Source: JAIEPW01 sp964471915
Lineage (GTDB): Bacteria; Acidobacteriota; Terriglobia; Bryobacterales; Bryobacteraceae
Length of the DNA stretch: 64,000 bases
Assembly: GCA_964471915.1 (NCBI GenBank)
Contig: CAYYID010000005.1
Span: 1-64,000, forward strand
Direction of reading: 5' to 3'
This document shows, piece after piece, positions 8,604-16,959 of the stretch (the first letter of the stretch is position 1; every line of letters starts with the position of its first letter). The notes beneath the pieces are model-generated. The model was not told where the DNA came from. It did no database searches and was given only the letters and a program-made list of their open reading frames with translations. Made by a program: the position numbers and the translations under genes.

Positions 8604-9170
8604 GTGGGCGAGGACATCACAGTACTGTTGGAGGAATGGTCCCGGGGCGACGAGAATGCCCTCGACCGCCTGGCGCCGTCGGTGTATCCCCAGTTGCGCA
8701 GCATCGCCGGCGCGTTTCTGCGCGGAGAACGCCCTGGCCATACCTGGCAGGCGACGGCGCTGGTGAACGAGCTGTTCCTGAAGCTAATGGCGCAACGGGA
8801 GCCGCGGTTCGAGCACCGGCGGCATTTCTACAACGCCTGCGCGCGGCTGATGCGCCGGGCGCTGATCGACCACGCGCGAACGGCGCATGCGGATAAGCGC
8901 GGGGGCCGGCAGGAGTTCGTCCCGCTCCACGACGAACTCGCGTGGTGCAACGCGGCCGGCCCGGAACTGGTCGATCTGGACCGGGCGCTCAGTGAGTTAG
9001 CCGCTCTGGACCCGGAGCAAGTGGAGATGTTCGAGACCCGCTTTCTCGTGGGCTGCAGCGCCGAGGAGACGGCCGAACTGTTCGGCACGTCGAAAGCGAC
9101 GGTGGATCGCCGGATGCGGATGGCCCGGGCGTTCCTCTACCAGCGGCTGATGCCGGAGGCACTGCCCTAG
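8604..9170 (+). CDS. ECF-like RNA polymerase sigma factor (Sig-70_X6 type)
   Basis: A 188-residue sigma factor. The sigma-2 region contains WQATALVNELFLKLM and the conserved RRHFYNACARLMRRALIDHAR. The sigma-4 helix-turn-helix is VEMFETRFLVGCSAEETAELFGTSKATVDRRMRMARAFL (read in two halves around residue 160). This family (TIGR02999) is characteristic of Acidobacteria and Planctomycetes and usually lies beside a Ser/Thr kinase gene, as it does here (divergent at 8497-5035), so phosphorylation-controlled activity is plausible. It starts at GTG 8604. Its TAG overlaps the convergent cytochrome stop by four bases. Confidence 0.9.
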   Translation: MGEDITVLLEEWSRGDENALDRLAPSVYPQLRSIAGAFLRGERPGHTWQATALVNELFLKLMAQREPRFEHRRHFYNACARLMRRALIDHARTAHADKRGGRQEFVPLHDELAWCNAAGPELVDLDRALSELAALDPEQVEMFETRFLVGCSAEETAELFGTSKATVDRRMRMARAFLYQRLMPEALP

Positions 9171-9715
9171 GGTTGGCGGACGGGACGCCAGGCGCCCTGG
9201 TGGCAGGTGAAGCACTGGAACACCGGGGTCCGGCCGGGTTCGAAGTACTTGGGGAGTTCCTCGAACATCGCGATCATCCGGCGCGCGGTGGCGTGCTCCG
9301 GCTTCTCCGGGTTCTTCCAGTCCTCGTCGACGTGGCAATGGGCGCAGCGGACCCCGAGGGACGCCGCGTACACGCTCATCGACATCTTGTGCGACTCGGC
9401 GGCGCTGAAAGGCCACTGGATCGCGACGTTCTCCCAGGCCGTGCGGACAATGCGCTCGGGCCGGGAGAGGCCGCGGTGGCAGGTGTAACAGGTGACTCCG
9501 CCCAGGGACTTCAAGGGTCCGGCGTTCAGGCCGGCGACCATCGCCTGCATGCGGCGGGCGCGGTCATGCTGGGGCTTGGCGGGGTCGCGGAAGTCGTCCG
9601 GGTTGTGGCAGTGAGCGCACTTCACCCCGAGGTCGCGCTCGAAGTTGGCGTGGGAGGGCGGCGCCTGCGGCTGCGCCAGGGCGAAAAGCGGGACGAACAG
9701 CCAGAGCGCGCGCAT
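9167..9715 (-). CDS. exported tetrahaem c-type cytochrome
   Basis: A 182-residue exported protein. The N-terminus MRALWLFVPLFALAQ is a signal peptide. Four CXXCH haem-c sites are seen: CAHCH at 33-37, CYTCH at 76-80, CAHCH at 124-128 and CFTCH at 168-172. The two halves are clearly a duplication (each has GV(K/R)CAHCH, D(P/N)xKPxH, RRM, then CxTCH). Such proteins resemble the cytochrome subunit of photosynthetic reaction centres and are frequent in Acidobacteriota without photosynthesis; an electron-transfer role in the periplasm is inferred. It has its own TACCCT element overlapping the end of the helicase gene. Confidence 0.88.
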   Translation of the reverse strand: MRALWLFVPLFALAQPQAPPSHANFERDLGVKCAHCHNPDDFRDPAKPQHDRARRMQAMVAGLNAGPLKSLGGVTCYTCHRGLSRPERIVRTAWENVAIQWPFSAAESHKMSMSVYAASLGVRCAHCHVDEDWKNPEKPEHATARRMIAMFEELPKYFEPGRTPVFQCFTCHQGAWRPVRQP

Positions 9716-9720
9716 GTCCG

Positions 9721-11649
9721 TCAGGGTACCGCGAAGAAACGCGCCACGTCGTCGAACTTGGTGGTGAAGCCGTACTCGGGCAGGCTGTCGAAGAAGACCT
9801 GGCCATAGCGCTGCTTGGTGATGCGGTTGTCGAGCAGGGCGAGCACGCCGCGGTCGGTGCGGGACCGGATGAGGCGTCCGAAGCCCTGCTTGAGGGCGAT
9901 CGCCGCCTGCGGGATCTGATAGTCGTAGAACGGGTTACCGCCGTCGGAGCGGATGGCTTCCACGCGCGCGTTCACCACCGGGTCGCTGGGGACCGCAAAC
10001 GGCAACTTGTCGATGATCACGCAGCTCAGTTGCTCGCCCTGGACGTCGACGCCCTGCCAGAACGAAGAAGTGGCGAAAAGGACGCAGTTCGGCGTGGAGC
10101 GGAACTCCTCGAGCAAGGCGGTGCGGGGTCCGGTACCCTGCAGCAGCACCTGATACGGGATCTCGAAGGACACGATGTCGTGGAGCTGGCGCATCTGGGC
10201 GTAGCTGGTGCAGAGGACGAAGGCGCGGCCCCGGCTGGCTTCGAGCAGGCGGGTGATCTCTTCGGCGGCGGCGCGGGTATAGGCGAGGTTGCGGGGGTCG
10301 GGCAGGTGCTGGGGCACGTAGAGTAGCGCCTGCGCCGGGTAGTCGAAGTGGCTGGGGACGGCCAGCGTGCGGGGTCCGCGGAGCCCGAGGCGGTTCTCGA
10401 CGAACTCGAAGCCGCCGGCGACGGCCAGGGTGGCCGAGGTGAGGATCACGGAGTCCACGGTGTCGAAGAGGCGCTGGGCGAGCAGGTTCGAGATTTCGAT
10501 CGGCGTCGCCTGCAGGAAAGTGCCGCGGCCGCGCTTCTCGATCCAGTAGACGAAGCTCTTGTCGTTGCCCTGCATCCAGATCTGGAGCTTCTGGCTAAGT
10601 TCCTGGATGCGGCGGAACAGCGGCGCGGTTTCCTCGACGTCCTGCATCAACTGGAGGTGCGCGCCGGCGATCTCCAGGATCAGCAGCAGGTCGCGGTACT
10701 CCTTTTCGTGCTGTTCCGCGAAGGACGCATGGGCGCGGAACGAGGAGCGGCCCTCGGGCACCAGGAACAGGGAGAAGAAGGCATCGCTTTTCTCGCGCAG
10801 GGTCGCCAGCGCCTGGTCGAGTTCCGGCAGGAGCTGGTTCTTCCGCTGGGCGAGGAAGAAGATGTCGCGTTCGAGGTCCAGGAACTGGTAGCTCGAAATG
10901 GAGATGCCGAAGTACTGGCCGGCGACGTCCTCCACTTCGTGGGCTTCGTCGAAGATCACGGCCGCGTACTCGGGGATGATGGCGGCGAAGTCGGCCTCTT
11001 TCACCGCCAGGTCGGCGAAGAACAGGTGGTGGTTGACGATGATGATGTCCGATTCCTGAGCGCGCTGGTGCATCGCGGTGAGGAAGCAGCGCTCGAACTG
11101 CGGGCACTTCTGGCCGGTGCAGCGATCGCGCCGGGCGTCGAGCTTGGCCCACACGGAGGAGGACTCGGGCAGCGTGCGGATTTCGGCCCGATCGCCGGTT
11201 TCGGTCCGTTTTTCCCAATCGCGGATCACCTGGAAGTCGGAAATTTCCTCCAGGCCTTCGAGGATCGGTTCCTTTTCGGCGTCGTAGATCTTCTGGCGGC
11301 AGGCGTAGTTGCCGCGCCCCTTCATGTAGCAGACCCGGAGATCCTCGCCCAGGTGCTGCTTGAGGAAGGGGATGTCCTTAAAGTAGAGCTGCTCCTGGAG
11401 GTTCTTGGTGCCGGTGGAGATGACGATGCGCTTGCCGGAGAGGATGGCGGGCACCAGGTAGGCCAGCGTCTTGCCGGTGCCGGTGCCGGCTTCGACGATC
11501 AGGTGCCGGTTGTCCTTGAGGGCGTCAGCGACGGCTTCGGCCATGTCGAGCTGCCCCGGGCGGAACTCGTAGTTCGGGTGCCACTGGGCCAGGAGTCCAG
11601 TGCGTCCGAAGAACTGCTTGACGGTGAGGGCGCGGGACGGCGGCGGCAC
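9721..11649 (-). CDS. dinG: DinG/XPD-family ATP-dependent DNA helicase
   Basis: A 642-residue superfamily 2 helicase. Walker A is AGTGTGKT (K60), the DEAH box is at 234-237, and the motif VI region reads QGFGRLIRSRTDRG near the C-terminus. The iron-sulfur cluster cysteines expected in DinG/XPD enzymes are visible at C117, C177, C182 and C188. The family unwinds DNA 5' to 3', including D-loops and R-loops, in repair. The start is a GTG at 11649, with TAACTT seven bases upstream and no Shine-Dalgarno sequence. It is divergent from the VgrG-island genes and lies five bases upstream of the cytochrome gene. Confidence 0.9.
   Translation of the reverse strand: MPPPSRALTVKQFFGRTGLLAQWHPNYEFRPGQLDMAEAVADALKDNRHLIVEAGTGTGKTLAYLVPAILSGKRIVISTGTKNLQEQLYFKDIPFLKQHLGEDLRVCYMKGRGNYACRQKIYDAEKEPILEGLEEISDFQVIRDWEKRTETGDRAEIRTLPESSSVWAKLDARRDRCTGQKCPQFERCFLTAMHQRAQESDIIIVNHHLFFADLAVKEADFAAIIPEYAAVIFDEAHEVEDVAGQYFGISISSYQFLDLERDIFFLAQRKNQLLPELDQALATLREKSDAFFSLFLVPEGRSSFRAHASFAEQHEKEYRDLLLILEIAGAHLQLMQDVEETAPLFRRIQELSQKLQIWMQGNDKSFVYWIEKRGRGTFLQATPIEISNLLAQRLFDTVDSVILTSATLAVAGGFEFVENRLGLRGPRTLAVPSHFDYPAQALLYVPQHLPDPRNLAYTRAAAEEITRLLEASRGRAFVLCTSYAQMRQLHDIVSFEIPYQVLLQGTGPRTALLEEFRSTPNCVLFATSSFWQGVDVQGEQLSCVIIDKLPFAVPSDPVVNARVEAIRSDGGNPFYDYQIPQAAIALKQGFGRLIRSRTDRGVLALLDNRITKQRYGQVFFDSLPEYGFTTKFDDVARFFAVP
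9723..9728 (-). promoter_or_regulatory. -10-like TACCCT for the cytochrome gene
   Basis: TACCCT is exactly seven bases upstream of the ATG at 9715 on the minus strand and overlaps the last codons of the helicase gene. No Shine-Dalgarno sequence is present; a leaderless mRNA is inferred. Confidence 0.45.
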
Positions 11650-11656
11650 TCATTTC

Positions 11657-11662
11657 AAGTTA
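11657..11662 (-). promoter_or_regulatory. -10-like TAACTT for the helicase gene
   Basis: TAACTT is separated by seven bases from the GTG at 11649 with no Shine-Dalgarno sequence, so a leaderless transcript is inferred. Confidence 0.4.
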
Positions 11663-11742
11663 CCATCGCTCGCCGGATGCGCCGGAGTGGATTTTGTTAG
11701 AGTCGAAGGTCCCGATTGTCGCCTTCAGGGAGAGGGACGCGC

Positions 11743-12369
11743 ATGCCGATTGAGTACGAAGTCCAGCAGGGAGATTCGATCGCGAAGATCGCCTTCCGGT
11801 ACGGACTTCACCCGGACACGATCTGGAACTTCCCGGACAATCAGAAGCTGAAGCTGGAGCGGAAGGACCCGTACGTGTTGCTGCCGGGCGACATCGTGGT
11901 GATCCCGGACAAGCGGATCGTCCAGTATCCCCGGGCGACGGAGCAGCGGCACCGGTTCCAGCGGAAGGGCGTTCCGGAGACGCTGCGGGTGCAGATCTGG
12001 TGCCTGGGCGAGCCGGCGAAGAACATGGGCTATCTAATCGACCTGGATGGTCATGTGGAGCGGGGGACGACGGACGGCAGCGGGATGCTGATCCACCCGG
12101 TGCCGCCGAATCTGGAGTCGGCCGAGGTGACGCTGGATAACGGCATGATGTTTACCCTCGCCATCGGCTACCTGGATCCGATCGACACGCTGGTCGGGAT
12201 CAAGAAACGGCTGAAGAATGTCGGATTTTTCAGCGGCGAACTGGACGACGAACAGGGGCCGGACTTCGTGGAGGCGATCGAGAAGTTCCAGGCCGACCAG
12301 GATCTGCCGGTGACGGGCGACATGGACGCGGCGACGAAACAGAAGCTGAAGGAAGTTTTCGAGGGTTAA
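11743..12369 (+). CDS. LysM and peptidoglycan-binding domain protein of the VgrG island
   Basis: A 208-residue cytoplasmic-looking protein with no signal peptide. Residues 4-55 are a LysM module (YEVQQGDSIAKIAFRYG ... LLPGDIVVIP). Residues about 150-205 are a PG_binding_1 module (IKKRLKNVGFFSGELDDEQG ... FQADQDLPVTGDMD). Phage tails and type VI secretion clusters use proteins of this make-up as baseplate or spike-associated parts, or for effector delivery. The ATG at 11743 has a strong Shine-Dalgarno sequence (GGGAGAGGG); TAGAGT at 11698-11703 may be the -10. The next gene follows after ten bases and then vgrG, which indicates one operon. Confidence 0.85.
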   Translation: MPIEYEVQQGDSIAKIAFRYGLHPDTIWNFPDNQKLKLERKDPYVLLPGDIVVIPDKRIVQYPRATEQRHRFQRKGVPETLRVQIWCLGEPAKNMGYLIDLDGHVERGTTDGSGMLIHPVPPNLESAEVTLDNGMMFTLAIGYLDPIDTLVGIKKRLKNVGFFSGELDDEQGPDFVEAIEKFQADQDLPVTGDMDAATKQKLKEVFEG

Positions 12370-12379
12370 TCGTTAAGGC

Positions 12380-14563
12380 ATGCCGAGCATCGACAGCTAC
12401 GCCGTCACACCGAACCGGGTCAAACTGGGCGAGCAGACCACGCTGGAATGGAAGGTGTCGGGAGTCAGTCCCGCCACCCGGATCGAGATCGAACAGGACT
12501 CGACGACCAAGTTCGACAACCTGGCGGCCGAGGGGTCCATGGCCGTGACGCCGCCCCTGGGAGCGGTGTACACGCTACGGGTGTTCGAAGGCGCGGACGA
12601 GATCGAAAAGGAAGTGCGGCGCGTCAACGTCACGGATCCTGCCGCCCGGATGAAGAAGCCGGTGCTGACCGGACCCTCGACGGCCGGCAAGATCGCCCAG
12701 GCCGTGGTGCGGCTGGACGCGGAAGCGACGATCAAGAACGCGCAGCACCACTGGCTGACCTACGAGACGCTGTACAACCTCGAGCTGTTCCGGCGCACGA
12801 ACCAGAAGCGGCAGATGGGGCTGTACCGGATGCCGCTGAACAAGGCGAAGGTTTTCGTGTGCCAGGGGACCAAGCCCGCGGATCTCCAGAAGTTGACCGC
12901 GGCGTTCTTCCCGGATCTGGAGCCCGACGATCTCGTGATCCGCTCGTCCCGCGACTGCCCGTGGCAGCCGAAGAAGACCGGGGCGCTGGGAGCGATGTCG
13001 AGCCCGGGGCAGGTGTCCGCGAATCTGCCGCTGAATTCGGTGTACCTGGACACCTTCGTGGTGATGCCCTACAACACCAAGGACAACGGCGGCGACACCC
13101 GGGCCATCGGCACGAAAGAGAAGACCAGCGTCGGAGGCACGCGCCTGATCCAGCTCTCCAAGACGTGGGACATGTGGAACACGGCGTCCCGCAGTTGCGT
13201 GGTGAAGATCTCGCGGGTGAAGGAAAAGGGGCAGGATCACGCCTGGCGGCCGCCGGCGCAGGGCGCGCAGCCCGGGTCGGTGGCGATCGACCGGGTGGAG
13301 GCTACCGGCGACCTGTGGATCTGGCCGTGGGGCGCGGGCGAGAAGGAACTCGACGAGACCGCCGACAGCCTGCTGGGCCAGCACTTCGACTTTCATACGG
13401 CGACAGACTGCTACTCGGTGAAAGTAGGCGTCGAGTACATCGGCAAGCAGTACCAGGGCAAGGGCAACGGCGACAAGGACGAGCTGGAGGCGAACAGCAT
13501 CGACGCCTGCCTGCGCAGCGACCTGATCTGGTTCATCGACAACAAGATCGGGCATGACCCGGCGTCCGATCCGCAGTTGGTGGTGCTCAAGGAGCTGCTG
13601 AGCGTCACCGAGGACATCCCCTCGACGCAAGGCAAGCTCCACCTAGGCGACGGCTTCCAGGTCCGCGACCTCTCGGTGCTGGACAAGAGCAAGCTCTACT
13701 TCCCGCCGCTCAGCATTCCCTATGTGGACCGCAAGTTCACGGATCTCAAGCCGCGCTACGACGCGCTGCACGTCGACGTCGCCTGGGGAGAGCTGTGGCT
13801 GTACGGCTACGCCAAGGCGCTGGGAGTGGCCAAGGCGCTGTTCATGCTGCGCTACGCCCTGCAGATGGGGTCCCCGAATGCGCAGAACTTCCTGATCGAG
13901 TTCACTCCGGACATGACGCCCACGGGACGCATCGTGTTCCGGGATGTCGGTGATGCCCAGTTGCACCGCGAAGTGGCGTGGGCGCTGTTCGGTCCCCAGG
14001 GCGAGGATCCGCCGGCCGGGCAGGGTGACGACGTGTGGGGCGAGTTCATCAAGCTGGACAATCCGATCCTGCAGTTCGAGGCGGATTGGCTGTGGAAAGC
14101 CAAGGGCTACATCATGGAGACCGGGACCAAGGATCCCCAGGGCCAGTACGGGAATCCCGGCACGCAGTTCCGCTGGGCCAACTTCTCCTCGTTGAGCAAG
14201 GGCCGCGCGGTGGCCGACGGCAACGCGGCGACGGACGCGAAGGTGCGGGCCGAGGGCTGGCAGCGGGTGCTCGCCATGAACGCCGCCTGGGGCCTGGAGC
14301 ACAACATCGCGTTCGTGGACACTGTGCAGCACTGCCTGGGAATTGAGATCCCCATCGACTGGGATGCGGAGCGGCCCAGCTGGTCGCGGTACCTGCTGCT
14401 GGCGGATGACGACTACAACGCCGCCGGCGAATGCTACAAGGAGGACCTGGGCTGGGATGAAAAGCAGGCCGCCATCGTGCACGAGGTGTTGCGCAGTAAG
14501 CCCGGGCAGGCCGCGATCCGCGAGTACCACGCGCGCAAGTGGCATCCGATGGGGGTCAAGTAG
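12380..14563 (+). CDS. hypothetical 727-residue protein between LysM protein and VgrG; candidate cargo
   Basis: I do not recognise the family. Residues 1-90 look like an Ig-like beta-sandwich (VKLGEQTTLEWKVSG ... GAVYTLRVFEG). Residues about 110-400 and 400-727 are a large, Trp/Tyr-rich globular region with no membrane segments or signal peptide. Recognisable blocks are GLYRMPLNKAKVFVCQGTK, IEFTPDMTPTGRIVFRDVGD and the acidic YLLLADDDYNAAGECYKED. It sits ten bases after the LysM gene and two bases before vgrG, so it is probably loaded on or folded into a VgrG-based injection particle. Effector, adaptor and structural roles are all possible. No catalytic motif could be named with confidence. 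Confidence 0.7.
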   Translation: MPSIDSYAVTPNRVKLGEQTTLEWKVSGVSPATRIEIEQDSTTKFDNLAAEGSMAVTPPLGAVYTLRVFEGADEIEKEVRRVNVTDPAARMKKPVLTGPSTAGKIAQAVVRLDAEATIKNAQHHWLTYETLYNLELFRRTNQKRQMGLYRMPLNKAKVFVCQGTKPADLQKLTAAFFPDLEPDDLVIRSSRDCPWQPKKTGALGAMSSPGQVSANLPLNSVYLDTFVVMPYNTKDNGGDTRAIGTKEKTSVGGTRLIQLSKTWDMWNTASRSCVVKISRVKEKGQDHAWRPPAQGAQPGSVAIDRVEATGDLWIWPWGAGEKELDETADSLLGQHFDFHTATDCYSVKVGVEYIGKQYQGKGNGDKDELEANSIDACLRSDLIWFIDNKIGHDPASDPQLVVLKELLSVTEDIPSTQGKLHLGDGFQVRDLSVLDKSKLYFPPLSIPYVDRKFTDLKPRYDALHVDVAWGELWLYGYAKALGVAKALFMLRYALQMGSPNAQNFLIEFTPDMTPTGRIVFRDVGDAQLHREVAWALFGPQGEDPPAGQGDDVWGEFIKLDNPILQFEADWLWKAKGYIMETGTKDPQGQYGNPGTQFRWANFSSLSKGRAVADGNAATDAKVRAEGWQRVLAMNAAWGLEHNIAFVDTVQHCLGIEIPIDWDAERPSWSRYLLLADDDYNAAGECYKEDLGWDEKQAAIVHEVLRSKPGQAAIREYHARKWHPMGVK

Positions 14564-14565
14564 CC

Positions 14566-16959
14566 GTGCCTACTCTGAATCAGGACGACCGTTTGATCCA
14601 GATCGACACGCCGCTGGGCGCGAACGAATTGCTGGTGGCGGGGTTCAGCGGCACGGAGTCCCTGTCGGAGCTGTTCGAGTTCCGGCTGGAACTGATTTCG
14701 GAAAACCCGGCGATCGATGTCGCCGCGATCCTCGGCAAGAACGTCACCGTGCGGATCCGGCACAAGGACGGGCAGGCGGAGCGCTACTTCAACGGATACA
14801 TCAACCGGTTTCTGAAGCGGAGCGACTACCTGGAAGGCTATCCCGTCTACGAGGCCACGATGGTGCCGTGGCTGTGGTTCCTCACGCTGACCTCGGACTG
14901 CCTGATCTTCCAGGAAAAGTCCGTGAGCGACATCTTGCAGCAGGTGTTCAAGCAGTTCAACACGATGCTGCCGGTGGTCTACAGCCTGACCGCGACGTAC
15001 AGCCCGCTCGAGTACTGCGTGCAGTACCGGGAGACGACCTTCGCGTTCACTTCGCGGCTGATGGAGGAGTACGGCATCTGGTACGCCTTCGACCACGCGA
15101 GCGCGAAGCACGAAATGCTGCTGGGCGATGCGCCCACCGCGCACAAGGACTGCCCCGTGCAGAACACGGTGCGGTGGGAGCCAAACTCAGGGCAGGGATG
15201 GCTGCGCGACGAAGACACCGTCATGAACTGGGTGCGCCAGACCATGATCCACCCCGGGCAGTGGAGCCAGGCGGACTTCAACTTCAAGACCCCGCGCAAC
15301 TACCTGGTGTCGGTGTCGCCGTCGGTGACGCCGTCGATGAAGCAGTACGAGCTGTTCGATTACCCGGGCCGGTTTCCCGACCGCGGTTTGGGCGATTCGC
15401 TCACCCGGACGCGCATGGAGGAGAGCGAAACGGGCTACGAGGTCATCACCGGGAACAGCGACGTGCGGGCATTTCAGGCGGGCTTCAAGTTCACGCTCTC
15501 CGAGCATCCCACGCAATCGCAGAACGCCGCTTACGTGCTGGTGTCCGTGACGCACGAGGCGCAGCAGCGGGGCTTCCGCTCGAACGAAGAAAAGGCCGAG
15601 TCTTACGAGAACCGGTTCCAGTGCATGCCGGCGTCGCGGAAGTTCCGCCCCGCGCGGATGACGCCGCGTCCCGTGGTGAAGGGTCCGCAGACGGCGATCG
15701 TAGTGGGTCCCGCGGGCGAGGAGATCTACACGGACGAGTACGGGCGGGTGAAGGTCCAGTTTCATTGGGACCGGGCGGGGCTGTTCGACGCGCACTCGTC
15801 GTGCTGGGTGCGGGTTTCGCAGGCGATGGCGGGCGCCAAGTGGGGCTTCCTCAGCCTGCCGCGCATCGGCCAGGAAGTGATCGTCAGTTTTCTCGAAGGG
15901 GATCCGGACCGGCCGCTGATCACCGGGCGCGTGTACAACGCGGACAACATGCCGCCCTACACGCTGCCGGGCGAAATGACCAAGAGCACGTTGAAGACCA
16001 ATAGCTCCAAGGGCGGGCAGGGCTTCAACGAGATGCGCTTCGAGGACAAGAAGGGTTCCGAGCAGTTGTTCTTCCATGCCGAGAAGGACATGGACATCCG
16101 GGTGAAGAACGACCGGAAGGAGTGGATCGGGCAGGACCGGCACCTCGTCGTCACGCGCGACCGGTTCCAGAAGGTCTCCCGCGATGAACACACGGACACG
16201 GTGCGGGACCGCGTGGAGAAAATCGGTCGCGACCTCCACACCCAGGTCACCGGCAAGCGCACCACCAAGGTCACCGGATCGAACACCCTGCAGGTGACGG
16301 GCGATGTTATCGAAGTGTTCTCGGCGAACCACAGCGAGCAGACCACCGGGAACTTGTACCTGAAGGGCGCCAACGTCGTGGTGGAGGCCGTGACCGGGCT
16401 CACCATCAAGGTGGGTGGCAACTTTGTGACGATCAACGCTGCGGGAATCCAGATCAAGGGCACCATGGTGATGATCAACAGCGGGGGCGCGGCGCTCAGC
16501 GGCTCGGCGGGCAATCCGGTGACGCCGCTGAACCCGACGGCGGCGCTGGACGCCGCGCAGGCCGACCCCGGGATCGCGGTGCAGGCGTATCAAGCGCAGC
16601 CGCCGGTGAAGCCGGTGCCGGCGCTGGAGAGCCTGGTGGGCGCAAGCGACACCGCGCCGGTGGTGATGGCGGTGGCGCCGGCGTCGGAAACCGGCGCGAT
16701 GGTGCCCGTAGACGCACTGACGCACCAGCCCAACGCGCCGGAGAACCAGAAGAAGACGTCGTGGATCGAGATCGAGCTGGTGGACGAGCAGATGAAGCCG
16801 GTGGCGGGCGAGGTGTACCTGGTCACGCTGCCCGACGGCACTACCGTGGACCAAGGAACGTTGGACGAGCGGGGCCGGGCGCGCATCGAGAACATCGATC
16901 CGGGCAACTGCCAGGTGTCGTTCCCGAACCTGGACAAGGACGCGTACAAGCCGCTCTAA
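14566..16959 (+). CDS. vgrG: VgrG-type spike protein with C-terminal transthyretin-like extension
   Basis: A 797-residue type VI secretion tip protein. Residues 3-370 match the gp27-like hub (LIQIDTPLGANELLVAGFSG ... FLKRSDYLEGYPVYEATMVPW, with the FTSRLMEEYGIWYAF block). Residues about 375-480 are the gp5 OB-fold (DEYGRVKVQFHWDR, SCWVRVSQAMAGAKWGFLSLP). Residues 480-640 carry the gp5 needle and the VgrG-typical SSKGGQGFNEMRFEDKKG. After an Ala/Pro-rich linker, residues 731-797 form a small beta domain (VAGEVYLVTLPDGTTVDQG) like the transthyretin/carboxypeptidase regulatory fold that docks effectors. The GTG at 14566 is chosen because it follows the previous stop by two bases and has GGGGG upstream. 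No other type VI structural gene is in the window. Confidence 0.92.
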   Translation: MPTLNQDDRLIQIDTPLGANELLVAGFSGTESLSELFEFRLELISENPAIDVAAILGKNVTVRIRHKDGQAERYFNGYINRFLKRSDYLEGYPVYEATMVPWLWFLTLTSDCLIFQEKSVSDILQQVFKQFNTMLPVVYSLTATYSPLEYCVQYRETTFAFTSRLMEEYGIWYAFDHASAKHEMLLGDAPTAHKDCPVQNTVRWEPNSGQGWLRDEDTVMNWVRQTMIHPGQWSQADFNFKTPRNYLVSVSPSVTPSMKQYELFDYPGRFPDRGLGDSLTRTRMEESETGYEVITGNSDVRAFQAGFKFTLSEHPTQSQNAAYVLVSVTHEAQQRGFRSNEEKAESYENRFQCMPASRKFRPARMTPRPVVKGPQTAIVVGPAGEEIYTDEYGRVKVQFHWDRAGLFDAHSSCWVRVSQAMAGAKWGFLSLPRIGQEVIVSFLEGDPDRPLITGRVYNADNMPPYTLPGEMTKSTLKTNSSKGGQGFNEMRFEDKKGSEQLFFHAEKDMDIRVKNDRKEWIGQDRHLVVTRDRFQKVSRDEHTDTVRDRVEKIGRDLHTQVTGKRTTKVTGSNTLQVTGDVIEVFSANHSEQTTGNLYLKGANVVVEAVTGLTIKVGGNFVTINAAGIQIKGTMVMINSGGAALSGSAGNPVTPLNPTAALDAAQADPGIAVQAYQAQPPVKPVPALESLVGASDTAPVVMAVAPASETGAMVPVDALTHQPNAPENQKKTSWIEIELVDEQMKPVAGEVYLVTLPDGTTVDQGTLDERGRARIENIDPGNCQVSFPNLDKDAYKPL

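Noticed and set aside
11743..16959. Complete type VI secretion system
   Set aside because: Only VgrG and accessory-type genes are present; no sheath, Hcp, baseplate or ClpV genes.
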